Positions 51,300-62,700 of a stretch of 64,000 bases of DNA are shown here, piece by piece. The translations under genes were made by a program, and so were the position numbers. Positions within the stretch are counted from its first letter, which is position 1. Each line of letters opens with the position of its first letter. The DNA lies in contig NZ_JBIQOI010000014.1 in NCBI RefSeq assembly GCF_044197065.1, positions 1 through 64,000 of the forward strand, written 5' to 3'. A model generated the notes under the pieces. It did not search any database. It saw nothing but the letters and a program-made list of their open reading frames with translations, and had not been told where the DNA came from. The stretch is from Kluyvera ascorbata_C (GTDB lineage: Bacteria > Pseudomonadota > Gammaproteobacteria > Enterobacterales > Enterobacteriaceae).

Positions 51300-52178
51300 A
51301 TGAACAATCATTTCAAGTGTATCGGTATTGTAGGACATCCCCGTCACCCGACGGCCCTGACGACACATGAAATGCTCTATCGTTGGCTGTGCACCAAAGG
51401 CTACGAGGTGATTGTTGAGCGCCAGATAGCCAAAGAACTCAAGCTGGATAACGTCCAGACCGGCACGCTGGCGGAAATTGGCCAGAAGGCAGACCTGGCG
51501 GTAGTGGTCGGCGGCGACGGCAATATGCTCGGCGCGGCGCGTACCCTTGCCCGCTACGACATCAGCGTTATCGGCATTAACCGCGGCAACCTCGGTTTTC
51601 TCACCGACCTTGATCCGGACAACGCGCATCAGCAATTAGCCGATGTGCTGGATGGCAACTTTATTGCTGAAAAACGTTTCCTGCTGGAAGCGCAGGTCTG
51701 TCAACAAAACTGCCAGAAGCGCATCAGCACCGCCATCAACGAAGTGGTGCTGCATCCGGGTAAAGTCGCGCATATGATTGAGTTTGAAGTCTATATCGAC
51801 GAGACCTTTGCTTTCTCTCAGCGCTCAGACGGGCTGATTATTTCTACCCCAACCGGCTCGACGGCCTACTCGCTCTCGGCGGGAGGCCCCATTCTGACGC
51901 CGTCGCTGGACGCCATCACCCTGGTGCCCATGTTCCCGCACACGCTGTCGGCACGCCCGCTGGTGATTAACAGCAACAGCACCATTCGCCTACGCTTCTC
52001 GCACCGCCGTAGCGACCTTGAAATCAGCTGCGACAGCCAGATAGCCCTGCCTATTCAGGAAGGGGAAGACGTACTCATTCGCCGCAGTGATTACCATCTC
52101 AACCTGATCCACCCTAAAGATTACAGCTATTTCAACACATTAAGCACCAAGCTCGGCTGGTCAAAAAAATTGTTCTAA
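51300..52178 (+). CDS. nadK: NAD kinase
   Basis: NadK phosphorylates NAD to NADP. 292 residues (E. coli length) with VVVGGDGNMLGAAR near 69-82 (GGDG motif), LGFLTDL, and STPTGSTAYSLSAGGP near 180. ATG 51300 (MNNHFKCIGIVG) matches E. coli; the longer frame upstream overlaps grpE and its promoter. Confidence 0.97.
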   Translation: MNNHFKCIGIVGHPRHPTALTTHEMLYRWLCTKGYEVIVERQIAKELKLDNVQTGTLAEIGQKADLAVVVGGDGNMLGAARTLARYDISVIGINRGNLGFLTDLDPDNAHQQLADVLDGNFIAEKRFLLEAQVCQQNCQKRISTAINEVVLHPGKVAHMIEFEVYIDETFAFSQRSDGLIISTPTGSTAYSLSAGGPILTPSLDAITLVPMFPHTLSARPLVINSNSTIRLRFSHRRSDLEISCDSQIALPIQEGEDVLIRRSDYHLNLIHPKDYSYFNTLSTKLGWSKKLF

Positions 52179-52195
52179 TTTTGTCGCCGCCTCTT

Positions 52196-52237
52196 TACTG
52201 GATAAAAATCCAGTTTATACTGTATGAAAACACAGTT
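52196..52237 (+). promoter_or_regulatory. recN promoter region with two LexA boxes
   Basis: TACTGGATAAAAATCCAGTT (52196-52215) and TACTGTATGAAAACACAGTT (52218-52237), both CTG-N10-CAG. Two strong boxes give tight SOS control, as in E. coli recN. Confidence 0.9.
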
Positions 52238-52262
52238 ATGGGTTTTCATACAGGAAGCGGCT

Positions 52263-53924
52263 ATGTTAGCACAACTGACCATCAGCAATTTTGCCATCGT
52301 TCGTGAACTTGAAATCGACTTCAACAGCGGCATGACGGCCATCACCGGTGAAACCGGTGCCGGTAAATCAATTGCAATCGATGCCCTCGGCTTATGCCTG
52401 GGTGGCCGCGCCGAAGCCGATATGGTTCGTGCTGGCGCCAGCCGCGCCGACCTCTGCGCCCGCTTCGCGCTCAAAGACACCCCTGCGGCCCTGCGCTGGC
52501 TCGAAGAGAACCAGTTGGAAGACGGCCGCGAGTGCCTGCTGCGCCGCGTTATCAGCAGCGACGGCCGCTCTCGCGGCTTTATCAACGGCACCGCGGTGCC
52601 GCTGTCGCAGCTGCGTGAACTGGGCCAACTGCTTATCCAAATCCACGGCCAGCACGCGCACCAGCAGTTGGTGAAGCCTGAACACCAGAAAACCTTGCTT
52701 GATGCCTATGTCGGTGAGTCAGCGCTCGCACAACAAATGGCCGAACATTACCGTCTGTGGAACCAAAGCTGCCGCGATCTAGCGACTCATCAGCAGCAAA
52801 GCCAGGAACGCGCCGCTCGCGCGGAGCTGCTGCAATATCAGTTGAAAGAGCTTATCGAATTCCACCCGCAGCCGGGTGAATACGAACAAATCGACGAAGA
52901 GTACAAGCGCCTTGCCAACAGCGGGCAGCTTATCTCCACCAGCCAGCATGCGCTGACCATCCTTGCCGACGGTGAGGACGTGAACCTGCAAAGCCAGCTC
53001 TACACCGCCCGTCAACTGGCTGGTGAACTGGCAAGCATGGACGGCAAACTCGCTGGCGTGCTGGATATGCTGGAAGAAGCGGCCATTCAGCTAAGCGAAG
53101 CCAGCGACGAGCTGCGCCACTACTGCGACCGTCTGGATCTCGACCCTAACCGCCTGTACGAACTGGAACAGCGCCTGTCAAAACAGATCTCGCTGGCGCG
53201 TAAACATCAGATCTCGCCTGAAGCGCTGCCGGAGTACTATCAATCCCTGCTGGACGAACAGCAGTTGCTCGACGACCAGAGCGACTCACTAGAGACGCTG
53301 AAACACGCGGTATCGCGCCATCATCAGATGGCAATGGAAACGGCACGCCAGCTGCATGCGCAGCGCCAGGCAAGCGCTCAGGAACTTTCACAGCTGATTA
53401 CCGACAGCATGCACATGCTCTCCATGCCGCACGGCCTGTTCGATATCGACGTTCGTTTTGAAGAGCAGCACCTGACCGCCGAAGGCGCAGACCGTATTGA
53501 GTTCCGCGTCACCACCAACCCCGGTCAGCCGCTGCAGGCGATTGCCAAAGTAGCATCCGGCGGTGAGCTGTCGCGTATTGCGTTAGCCATTCAGGTGATT
53601 ACCGCGCGTAAAATGGAAACCCCGGCGCTAATTTTCGATGAAGTCGACGTAGGTATCAGCGGCCCAACGGCGGCGGTGGTCGGTAAGCTGCTGCGCCAGT
53701 TGGGTGAATCCACTCAGGTGATGTGCGTAACACACCTGCCGCAGGTAGCTGGCTGTGGTCACCACCACTTCTACGTTAGCAAAGAGACCGACGGCGCAAT
53801 GACCGAAACGCACATGCAGCCGCTGGATAAACGTGCCCGTCTGCAGGAACTGGCGCGCCTTCTCGGCGGTAGCGAAGTCACGCGGAACACGCTGGCAAAC
53901 GCGAAAGAGTTGCTGGCTGCATAA
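52263..53924 (+). CDS. recN: DNA repair protein RecN
   Basis: RecN is an SMC-like ATPase for double-strand break repair. 553 residues: Walker A GETGAGKS near 29-36, coiled-coil arms (about 150-380), ABC signature SGGELSRIALA near 427-437, Walker B ALIFDEVDVGISG near 451. ATG 52263 (MLAQLTISNF) matches E. coli. An upstream ATG at 52224 would lie inside the LexA box. Confidence 0.97.
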   Translation: MLAQLTISNFAIVRELEIDFNSGMTAITGETGAGKSIAIDALGLCLGGRAEADMVRAGASRADLCARFALKDTPAALRWLEENQLEDGRECLLRRVISSDGRSRGFINGTAVPLSQLRELGQLLIQIHGQHAHQQLVKPEHQKTLLDAYVGESALAQQMAEHYRLWNQSCRDLATHQQQSQERAARAELLQYQLKELIEFHPQPGEYEQIDEEYKRLANSGQLISTSQHALTILADGEDVNLQSQLYTARQLAGELASMDGKLAGVLDMLEEAAIQLSEASDELRHYCDRLDLDPNRLYELEQRLSKQISLARKHQISPEALPEYYQSLLDEQQLLDDQSDSLETLKHAVSRHHQMAMETARQLHAQRQASAQELSQLITDSMHMLSMPHGLFDIDVRFEEQHLTAEGADRIEFRVTTNPGQPLQAIAKVASGGELSRIALAIQVITARKMETPALIFDEVDVGISGPTAAVVGKLLRQLGESTQVMCVTHLPQVAGCGHHHFYVSKETDGAMTETHMQPLDKRARLQELARLLGGSEVTRNTLANAKELLAA

Positions 53925-53949
53925 ACTTTTTTGATTTCTCAGAGTCTGA
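53924..53949 (+). promoter_or_regulatory. Possible sigma-E promoter of bamE
   Basis: AACTT (53924-53928), 16 nt, TCTGA (53945-53949). Fits sigma-E boxes (GGAACTT / TCTGA) except for the first two bases of the -35. It starts at the recN stop and lies 124 nt before bamE, an outer-membrane assembly gene, which suits sigma-E. Confidence 0.55.
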
Positions 53950-54072
53950 GTTCACAATAAAAACGCCGTAAGACCTGATATCAAAGGTTTCCAACTTACC
54001 TCAGGTCTATTATCATCGGCACATTACATATGAGCCGCGTACTGCTCGGGCCCGAAAAGGAATCAAATCACT

Positions 54073-54411
54073 ATGCGCTGTAAAACGCTGACTGCTGCCG
54101 CAGCGGTTCTTCTGATGATGACTGCAGGCTGTTCCACTCTGGAGCGAGTGGTTTACCGTCCTGATATTAGTCAGGGGAACTACCTGGTACCTAACGACGT
54201 TGCCAAAATCCGTGTTGGCATGACGCAACAACAGGTTGCCTATACCTTAGGTACCCCGATGATGACCGACCCGTTCGGCACCAACACCTGGTTCTACGTT
54301 TTCCGTCAGCAGCCGGGGCATGAGTCCGTCACTCAGCAGACGCTGACCCTGACCTTCAACAGCAGCGGCGTACTGACGAACATCGACAACAAACCAGCGC
54401 TGACCAAATAA
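54073..54411 (+). CDS. bamE: Outer membrane assembly lipoprotein BamE (SmpA)
   Basis: Non-essential lipoprotein of the BAM complex that binds BamD and phosphatidylglycerol. 112 residues with lipobox LMMTAGCS (Cys20) and the SmpA/OmlA fold (IRVGMTQQQVAYTLGTP, TWFYVFRQQPG). AAAGGAA lies upstream of the ATG. Confidence 0.96.
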   Translation: MRCKTLTAAAAVLLMMTAGCSTLERVVYRPDISQGNYLVPNDVAKIRVGMTQQQVAYTLGTPMMTDPFGTNTWFYVFRQQPGHESVTQQTLTLTFNSSGVLTNIDNKPALTK

Positions 54412-54437
54412 ATCAGCGGCGGTGTGTAACAAATGCA

Positions 54438-54466
54438 AAAAAAGCGCTCAATGAGCGCTTTTTTTA
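54438..54466. terminator. bamE terminator, bidirectional
   Basis: AAAGCGCTCA-ATGAGCGCTTT with runs of A before and T after, so it can stop bamE on the plus strand and ratAB on the minus strand. Confidence 0.9.
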
Positions 54467-54484
54467 TGTCTGCGATCTGCGCAG

Positions 54485-54598
54485 ATTGCCGGATGGCGGC
54501 GTTGCCAAATCCTGCCTACAACGTGTAGCCCGGCCGAACGCAGTGACGCCGGGGAACTCCCGGAGTCGGTGCTCTCGCACTTCGTCCGGCCTACAGGG
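54485..54598. repeat. REP-type intergenic palindromes
   Basis: Enterobacterial REP-like elements: GCCGGATGGCGGC (54488-54500), GTAGCCCGGCCGAACGCAGTGACGC region (54526-54550) and GTCCGGCCTAC (54585-54595). They lie between the convergent bamE and ratB ends, typical for 3' mRNA-protecting REP clusters. Confidence 0.75.
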
Positions 54599-54601
54599 GG
54601 G

Positions 54602-54886
54602 TCAGCTCTTTTGCTGGGCGCGCTGACGGCGCAGTTCTTTCGGGTCGGCAATCAGCGGGCGATAAATCTCTACTCTGTCGCCATCGCGAACCACATCATC
54701 AAGCTTTACTGGGCGACTATAGATACCGACTTTATTTTTTGTCAGGTCAATATCATCACGCAGCGTCAGCAGACCGCTGGCCTGAATCGCCTGCTCTACC
54801 GTCGAGCCTTCATCCAACGTCACCCGCTGCAGGTACTGCTTTTGCGGCAACGCATACGCCACTTCCACGGCGATTTTATCCGACAC
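54602..54886 (-). CDS. ratB: RnfH/RatB family ubiquitin-like protein
   Basis: A 94-residue beta-grasp protein (UPF0125/RnfH; VEVAYALPQKQYLQRVTLDEGST). Proposed partner of RatA; function in cells unclear. Overlaps ratA by 11 nt. Confidence 0.93.
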   Translation of the reverse strand: MSDKIAVEVAYALPQKQYLQRVTLDEGSTVEQAIQASGLLTLRDDIDLTKNKVGIYSRPVKLDDVVRDGDRVEIYRPLIADPKELRRQRAQQKS

Positions 54887-55313
54887 TGTACACCTCGCGA
54901 GCGCGCATCGTGAACGCCTGCACCATATTCAGCGCCAGCTCTTTAAAGATGCGACCAAACGCCAGCTCAATGAGCTTGTTGGTAAACTCAAAATCAAGCT
55001 GGAACTCAATCTTGCAGGCGTCCTGGCTCAGCGGCGTAAACTTCCAGCCACCAATCAGTTTTTTAAACGGCCCATCGACCAGATGCATCAGGATGCTCTG
55101 GTTGCTGGTTAACGTATTGCGCGTGGTAAAGGTCTTACTGATGCCTGCCTTAGAGACATCCACCGCCGCCGTCATTTGCGTCGGGCCAGACTCCAGAACA
55201 CGGCTGCCTGTACAACCGGGGATAAAATCCGGATAGGCATTCACATCGTTTACCAGTTGATACATTTGCTCCGCGCTGTAGGGAACCAGCGCAGTACGGC
55301 TAATCTGAGGCAT
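54876..55313 (-). CDS. ratA: RatA, START-domain ribosome association protein
   Basis: A 145-residue START/polyketide-cyclase-like protein (Coq10 family). In E. coli RatA was reported to bind 50S and block 70S formation; a role in ubiquinone handling is also proposed from the Coq10 similarity. ATG 55313 (MPQISR) has GGAAA upstream; 55325 is a possible earlier start. Confidence 0.93.
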   Translation of the reverse strand: MPQISRTALVPYSAEQMYQLVNDVNAYPDFIPGCTGSRVLESGPTQMTAAVDVSKAGISKTFTTRNTLTSNQSILMHLVDGPFKKLIGGWKFTPLSQDACKIEFQLDFEFTNKLIELAFGRIFKELALNMVQAFTMRAREVYSVG

Positions 55314-55464
55314 AGCAATTTCCATTCACGAACACGGCGTAAATAGTATCATTTATCTACTGCTAAAAAAAACGGAGGCGGGCTATATCGTGCTAAGATA
55401 AGCCATTGCGCCTCGCGGGAGCTTGAGGCAGTGTTATTGAGATAAGCGATAAGTTCAGGACATT

Positions 55465-55947
55465 ATGACAAAGAAAAAAGCACACAAACCTGGATCAGCC
55501 ACGATTGCGCTGAATAAACGCGCCCGCCACGAATACTTTATCGAAGAAGAATTTGAAGCGGGCCTTGCCCTCCAGGGTTGGGAAGTGAAATCCCTGCGCG
55601 CAGGTAAAGCCAACATTGGCGACAGCTACGTTATCCTGAAAGACGGCGAAGCCTTCCTGTTTGGCGCGAACTTCACCCCGATGGCCGTAGCATCAACGCA
55701 CTACGTTTGCGATCCTACACGCACCCGTAAGCTGCTGCTCAACCAGCGTGAACTGGACTCCCTGTTCGGGCGAATCAACCGCGAAGGTTACACCGTCGTC
55801 GCGCTGTCGCTGTACTGGAAGAACGCCTGGTGTAAGGTAAAAATCGGCGTGGCGAAGGGTAAGAAACAGCACGATAAACGTTCCGATCTCAAGGATCGTG
55901 AATGGCAGCTTGATAAAGCCCGCATTATGAAGCACGCGGGGCGGTAA
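55465..55947 (+). CDS. smpB: tmRNA-binding protein SmpB
   Basis: SmpB brings tmRNA to stalled ribosomes. 160 residues with the OB-fold (NKRARHEYFIEEEFEAGLALQGWEVKSLRAG) and the basic tail DKRSDLKDREWQLDKARIMKHAGR that probes the mRNA channel. Divergent from ratA. Its RNA partner ssrA, usually next in enterics, is not within this window. Confidence 0.97.
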   Translation: MTKKKAHKPGSATIALNKRARHEYFIEEEFEAGLALQGWEVKSLRAGKANIGDSYVILKDGEAFLFGANFTPMAVASTHYVCDPTRTRKLLLNQRELDSLFGRINREGYTVVALSLYWKNAWCKVKIGVAKGKKQHDKRSDLKDREWQLDKARIMKHAGR

Positions 55948-55974
55948 CCCCGACGCCTCACGGCCTTCTGATAA

Positions 55975-56004
55975 GATATATTCCCCTTTAACGGGGGGTA
56001 TATC
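55975..56004 (+). terminator. Hairpin after smpB
   Basis: GATATATTCCCC-N6-GGGGGGTATATC, a near-perfect 12-bp stem followed only by TTTG. Possible weak terminator of smpB or RNA structure. Confidence 0.55.
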
Positions 56005-56746
56005 TTTGCTCCCAGAGGTAACAGTTCGAATAAACAATCAGTTATCTGACGTTCGGCGTTTATATTTCGTCTCATACGAAATAATGACATATAAAAACTA
56101 TTAACTTTATTTATTAATCAACTCATAAAAATAAAGAAGCAAGATAATAACGATAATCTAAAACTGCATAAACCCACTTAATTATATATGATATATCATA
56201 TTAATCAGACCACCTATCACCCCCCCTCACTCAAGAAAATATTAGCAAAATCAAAATTCAGACATTTCCTAATGATGGTTTTTGACAGTTTCTAAACGTT
56301 ATCCCTCCTTAACACTTTATCCCCCCTACCAAAAAAGGCGATCGAGTGATTTAGTATAAAACTAGTGTTAATCAAGGCATTAATCATTCGACAAACCAAC
56401 ACAAAAACCTTTCAAAACTGATAGATAGCTAATAAAAAATATCATTTTAACCACCTTTAAATATCATGTAAGCCATGCTTAACTTGTGAGAACATCTATT
56501 TCTGAGCTATACCAAAATCAATACCAAATTAAATAAAGGCTATACATAGCAATATATTAACTTGTTATAAAATAACTTTATCCATTTGAAAATATTTTTT
56601 AAGAATCATCCCAGCGTCCATGCCAGCCGTGGGTTGGGGCTTTTTTACCTGAATGAAAGCAATAACAGCTAACCGCATAACTGACTGACAAGAATGATTT
56701 TTCAATAGCTCACTATTGCCTGATTCATCCTGAATGGAGTGAAACT
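56005..56746. other. Long AT-rich leader region of the adhesin gene
   Basis: 742 nt with no gene. About 56090-56600 is very AT-rich, with many A/T tracts, typical of H-NS-bound promoter DNA. A small stem AGCC-N9-GGCT followed by T6 (56629-56651) could stop early transcripts. TGGAGTG lies 8 nt before the adhesin ATG. No tmRNA sequence is present. Confidence 0.6.
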
Positions 56747-59700
56747 ATGCGTACCTCATCAATTATTTCCAGGCTCACAACGGTCTCCACCAATGTAGAA
56801 GGCGATGTCGTGACATTAAATGCGCCTTCAATTGTGAAGCTGAACCTGGAACGTAGTGAAATTGCCTCAATGGCACGTGTTAATCACGACCTGGTTATCA
56901 CTCTACATTCAGGGGAAGTCATCACCGTTAAGAATTTTTATGTGAGTACGGACGGACAAACGAGCCAGCTTGTGCTTGAAGACGAGCATGGCGCCCTCTG
57001 GTGGGTCGGAGATACGGAGCACGCCGCCAACTTCGTCGAGATTGCCAGTATTGACGAGATTTTAGTTGCCGGCAGCTCGCACTCTGCAGCCGGCGGCGCC
57101 ATCTGGCCGTGGGTCTTAGGCGGTGTTGCGGCCGTTGGCGCCGGTGTTGCTATCGCAAGCGGCAGCGGCGGCGGCGGACACAGCGATTCATCCGATAACG
57201 GCGGTACACAGGGAAAAGCACCCTCAACCCCCACCATTACCTCAGCAACGGGAACGGTAGGTACCTCAACCAGCACGCTGCCGAATAACGGTTGGACTGC
57301 CAGCCGCAAACCGGGGCTCTCCGGTACCGGCGAGGCAGGTTCAACGATTCATATCAAAGTAGACGGCACCGAAATCGCTACCGTCATCGTCGGCAAGGAT
57401 GGGAAATGGACGCTTACGCTGCCGTCCGATCTCCTGGATGGTAGTCATACCATCAACGTTTACGCCACCAACGGTTCCGGCAAAAGCGGCGATTCAGGCA
57501 ACTTCACGCTTAACATAGATGGGGCAACGCCAGCAGCGCCGGGATTGGATGGTATCGCGGACAATAAAGCGCCGAATATGGGCGCAATTACCCTCGGGTC
57601 GCAAACAAATGATACCCAGCCGATTATCTCAGGGACGGGTAAGGCTGGTTTCACCATTACGTTGTATCAGGGAACGACCGTGATCGGCACCGCGGTTGTC
57701 GACAGCAGTGGACACTGGAGTATCGCCCCCAATAAAGCACTGTCAGATGGGCTGCATAACGATCTCACCGTGACACAGACCAGCAAAGCGGGCATTGAAG
57801 GCGGCACCCTTCTGATCCCCGCTTTCACCGTCGATACCCTGGCACCAGATCAAGCCATCATCGCGACTGAGTCAGTGGACGGCTCTCAAATCACCGGGCA
57901 AGCCGAAAAAGGCAGCACCGTTTCTATCTACGACGCTCAGGGTAAGCTGCTCGGTACATCCACCGCGGACATCAACAGCGGCACGTTTACGATAACGCTG
58001 CACCCGGCGCAAACTCACGGTGAAACGCTAAGCGCAATCGTCACGGACCCCGCAGGTAATGCCAGCAAACCAACGACTTTCCCTGCAGCAGACACCAAAT
58101 TCCCTAGTCAGCCGATTATTGTCTCTGTTGATGATGATACTGCCCCTAATATCGGGCCAGTGAGCAATGGTGGCTATACCAATGATAAAACGCCTACGAT
58201 ACGCGGCACCGCAGAAGCGGGTAGCTTTGTCACAATTTATGTCAACGGCATAGCCATGCCACTGCAGGATCCCGCAGATCCTAACGGGAACTGGTACTAC
58301 GAATTCACAACACCACTTCCCGACGGAGACTATGTCTTCACGGCAACAGCGAACAACGGCATTGGCTCCAGCGGTGACTCACTAAGCTATACCGTGAATG
58401 TTGATACCGACCTCCCTGGGCTGAATAACCTGCTGCTCGATTCGAAAGGCCAGGTGCTTACCGGTACCACAGAAGCAGGCAGCACCGTTACGGTGAAAGA
58501 TAGCAACGGAGCCACCATTGGTACAGGCACCGCAGATTCGAAAGGTGCGTTCACTATTACGCTGACCACGCCACAAAAAAATGGTGAAACGGTGACAGTC
58601 TTAGCCGAGGATAAAGCCGGTAATATTGGCCCGTCGACATCCTTCCTTGCGCCTGACATCACACCGCCAGGCGCCCCTACTGGTGTAACCATCGCCAGCA
58701 GCGGCGCTGTCCTGACCGGCTTTGCCGAAATGGGCGCCACAATCACTATTAACGATGCCAAAGGTAATGTGATTGCGACAGGAACAGCAAACGGCCCTGG
58801 TGGTTCATTTGCGATTCCGTTGGTGCCACCGTTGCTGAACGGCGAAGCGGTGATCGTGACAGCCTCGGATCACGCTCCTGTCCCCAACGTCAGCGCTGCC
58901 GCTAGCGCTATTGCCCCAGATATTACGCCGCCGGCTATCCCGGATACCGTCACCGTGAACACCACCGGTACCGCGGTTAGCGGCCATACTGACGCGGGTG
59001 CCATCATTACCGTTAAAGATGCAGGCGGCGCAACCATTGGCACCGGCACCGCAGACACCAGCGGGCAGTTTACCGTGACCATTTCACCTGCGCAGGCTAA
59101 CGGCCAAACCGTCTCGGTGACGGCCGCAGATACCGCGCACAATACCAGCGATCCTGCCACCGCCATTGCGCCGGATATCACAGCCCCGAATGTCCCTATT
59201 ATCACTTCAGTCATTGACAACGTTCCGGAGGTCGTCGGCCCAATGCAAAATGGCCAGACCACGAACGATCCAAAACCAATTATCACTGGTACCGCCGAAA
59301 TTGACGCAACCATTAAGATTTATGATAACGGCAAGCCGATAGCCGGGACCTTCACCACGGATGGCAAAGGTGGCTGGATCTTTGCACCGTCGCAGCCACT
59401 CGACCAGGGCGCACATCATTTAACCATCACCGCTACCGATGCCGCAGGCAACACCAGTGCCGCCAGCAGCTTTGACCTTACCGTTGACACGGTTTCACCA
59501 TTAATGCCAACCATCACGCTGGTGCTCGACGATGTTGGGAGCATTATTGGGCCTATTGCGGATAACGGCGTGACTAACGATACGCTCCCGACTATCCGCG
59601 GAACCGGTGAGCCGGGTGCCACCATTCAGCTTTGGGATGATACAACGCTGCTGAAAAGCGATATCGTCGTCTCAAGCTCAGGGACCTGGAGCTATACGCT

Positions 59701-62700
59701 GACGGACGCGCTGGCTGATGCCTCGAAGCACATCTTTAAAGTCACCTCCAGCGATGTTAACGGCAACACCACGAGCTTCTCCAATACCTGGACCATCAAC
59801 GTTGATACACAGGCACCGCTCGCGCCAACCCTTAACGTCACCAACAACAGCATCGCATTATTGGATGGCGTAGCTACAAACGTAACGTCACCCACCATCA
59901 GCGGTAAGGGGAATGCGGAAAACGATACTGTCACTGTCTATGACAACGGCAAGCTGTTGGGTACAGGCATCGTACAATCCGACGGAACCTGGACTATCAC
60001 GCTCAAGGCTCCGCTAGGCGAAGGCCAGCATAAACTGACGGCAATAGAGAGCGATCCGGCGGGGAACCCCAGCCCATCCACCGAGTTCACGCTCAAAATC
60101 GATACGACCGCGCCCGATGCTCCGCAGATTCTGTATGCCGATATCGAGGTAAATAGCACGACTACCACACAGTTGGTCAATGGGGGGCTTACCAAAGATC
60201 AGAGCCCACTGCTTCACGGCAGCGCAGAGCCTGGTTCGACCATCACTCTTTACCTCAACGGCCAGCCGTTCACAACCGGGACAACCATTACGGCAGATGC
60301 CAAAACGGGGGCGTGGTCCTATGAGTGGCCATCATCACTGCCAGAAGGTTTGAACACGATCACCGCAACGTCAACAGATCCGGCTGGCAACACCAGCGGC
60401 ATTTCCGGCGTCTTCTCGGTGAACATCGACATTACCAAGCCAATCGCCGTTGAGCCAACGATTACCGACAGCGTCTCGCCGATAGTCGGAGACATCACTT
60501 CCGGCTATACCAACGATGCAACGCCAACATTTAAAGGGACCGGTGAAGTCGGAAGCACTATCGAAATCACGATGAAACGCGTCGACGAACTCGGTAATAC
60601 ACTCGGCACAGAAAAGTGGACCACCACGGTAGGCGAAAACGGGTCGTGGACATACACCCCAGATGTTCACCAGGATGGTGCTTATAAGATAAGCGTGATA
60701 GAGACTGATGTTGCGGGTAACCCTAGCAACCCGACATCAGAAATTTCGCTCACCATTGATACACAAAAACCCCTCGCGCCAGCAATAACGCTAAGCGTGG
60801 ACCCAGCTAGCATTATAAACGGCACATCAGAACCTAATGCCGTTATCAATATTTATAACGGTAGTAATACTGCGCCTATCGCAACGACCACAGCCAATGC
60901 GCTGGGAATCTGGAGCATTACGCTGACAAATCCGTTGCCTAACGGACAGTATTCGTTGACGGCAACCGCTACCGATGCCGCAGGGAACGTCAGCGACGCG
61001 TCCCCCCCATACTCTATTGACACCATTCCACTCACGATCCCTGTTATTACCGCTATCATGGATGATGCAGGCTCAATCAGTGGTCCGTTAGATCTGAAAG
61101 CCACACAGATAGTGACCGATGATACGCAGTTGGTGATCACTGGTACGGCAAAACCAGGCAGCACCGTCATCCTTCTGGATACCAACACGTTGATTTCCAC
61201 CAGCGTGCTTGTCAACCCAAACGGCACATGGTCAATAACGACAGCGGCGTTGTCTGAAGGGCAACATACCTTCACTGCTACCGCCACAATGGGTGGACTC
61301 CCGACCGCAGCCAGTAACGCAATAGTGGTCACGGTAGACACCACTCCGCCGACTTTTATTGGCACTCCGGCGATCAGTACTGACGGGGTGACCGTATCCG
61401 GCTTTGTCAGCGATAGCTCATTAATTCTTAATGGAATAACGGTCACAATTAAAGATGCGGGTGGGAAAGTCATCGGTACTGGCACCACGGATGCGCTTGG
61501 TCACTACAGTATTCAGCTTACCGCAGCCCAGACCGGTGGCGAGCAACTCAGCGCCACGGCTCAGGATATCGCCGGAAACCCAAGCGGGTCCATATCATTC
61601 ACTGGCTCGAGCAGCGGTCTGCCGCATTTAGCGACGATCGATCAAATTTACGATGATGTCGCGAACAATATTGGCCCTGTACTTCCCGGCCGCAGCACCA
61701 ATGACACAATGCCACAGCTCAGCGGCACAACTGATATTGGCTCAAGCGTGGCCGTTTATATTGATAGCGTGAAAGTGGGTAATGCGACCGTCGATGCGAC
61801 AGGTCATTGGACGTACGATATCACCACACCACTCACGGAGGCCTCCCACACCTTCGCGGTTCAGGCGACTAACGCCGTAGGCACCGGTGCCATATCAGCG
61901 CCAATCACCATTACCGTTGACCTGCATGCACCTGATGTCCCTGTTATTGTTAATGCGCTCAACGATATCCCTGGCAGCTTAGGCTCTATTCAGTCAGGCG
62001 GATTAACCAACGATGCGCGCCCAACGCTCGTCGGTACGGCAGAAAAAAATGCTCTCATTACGGTTTCCGTCGATGGAAAATTCCTCGGCACCACGACCGC
62101 CGCCGCCGATGGTTCATGGCGCTTCACGCCAACCTCAGCGCTGGACAGCACAACACATATTTTCACTGCCACCGCCACTGATGATGCAGGCAACGTTCAG
62201 GGTTCTTCCCTGGAATACACCATAACGATTGATGCCATAGCACCTGATGCGCCAACCATTACATTGGTACAAAACGATAATGGTGCACCGTTGGTCACAA
62301 TAGCCAGCGGTGGGGCGACCAATGACACCCGGCCACTCATTAGCGGGACGGCCGAAAAAGGGAGCACGGTCAAAATTTATGATAACGGCAATCTGCTGGC
62401 GACCGTAACGGCAGGCCCTGACGGAAGCTGGTCTGTTCCTGGTACCGGTTTAATAAGCACACTGTCAAGTGGCCTGCATAGCCTGACCGCCACCGCGACC
62501 GATACCGCAGGCAATACCAGCTCGCTGGGACAACCTTACAACATCACTATCGATCTCCAGGCGCCGAACGCCCCAACGTTCACCTCGGTTATCGACGATG
62601 TAGCTGGTGGGATCGTCGGCTCATTGATCAGCGGGCAGCTCACCAACGACAGCATGCCTACGCTCAATGGCCGTGCCGAAGCAGGTGCCACCATTACCAT

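Noticed and set aside
55948..56746. tmRNA gene ssrA, expected after smpB
   Set aside because: Searched for the conserved 5' and 3' tRNA-like ends; none present, so ssrA must lie beyond the adhesin.
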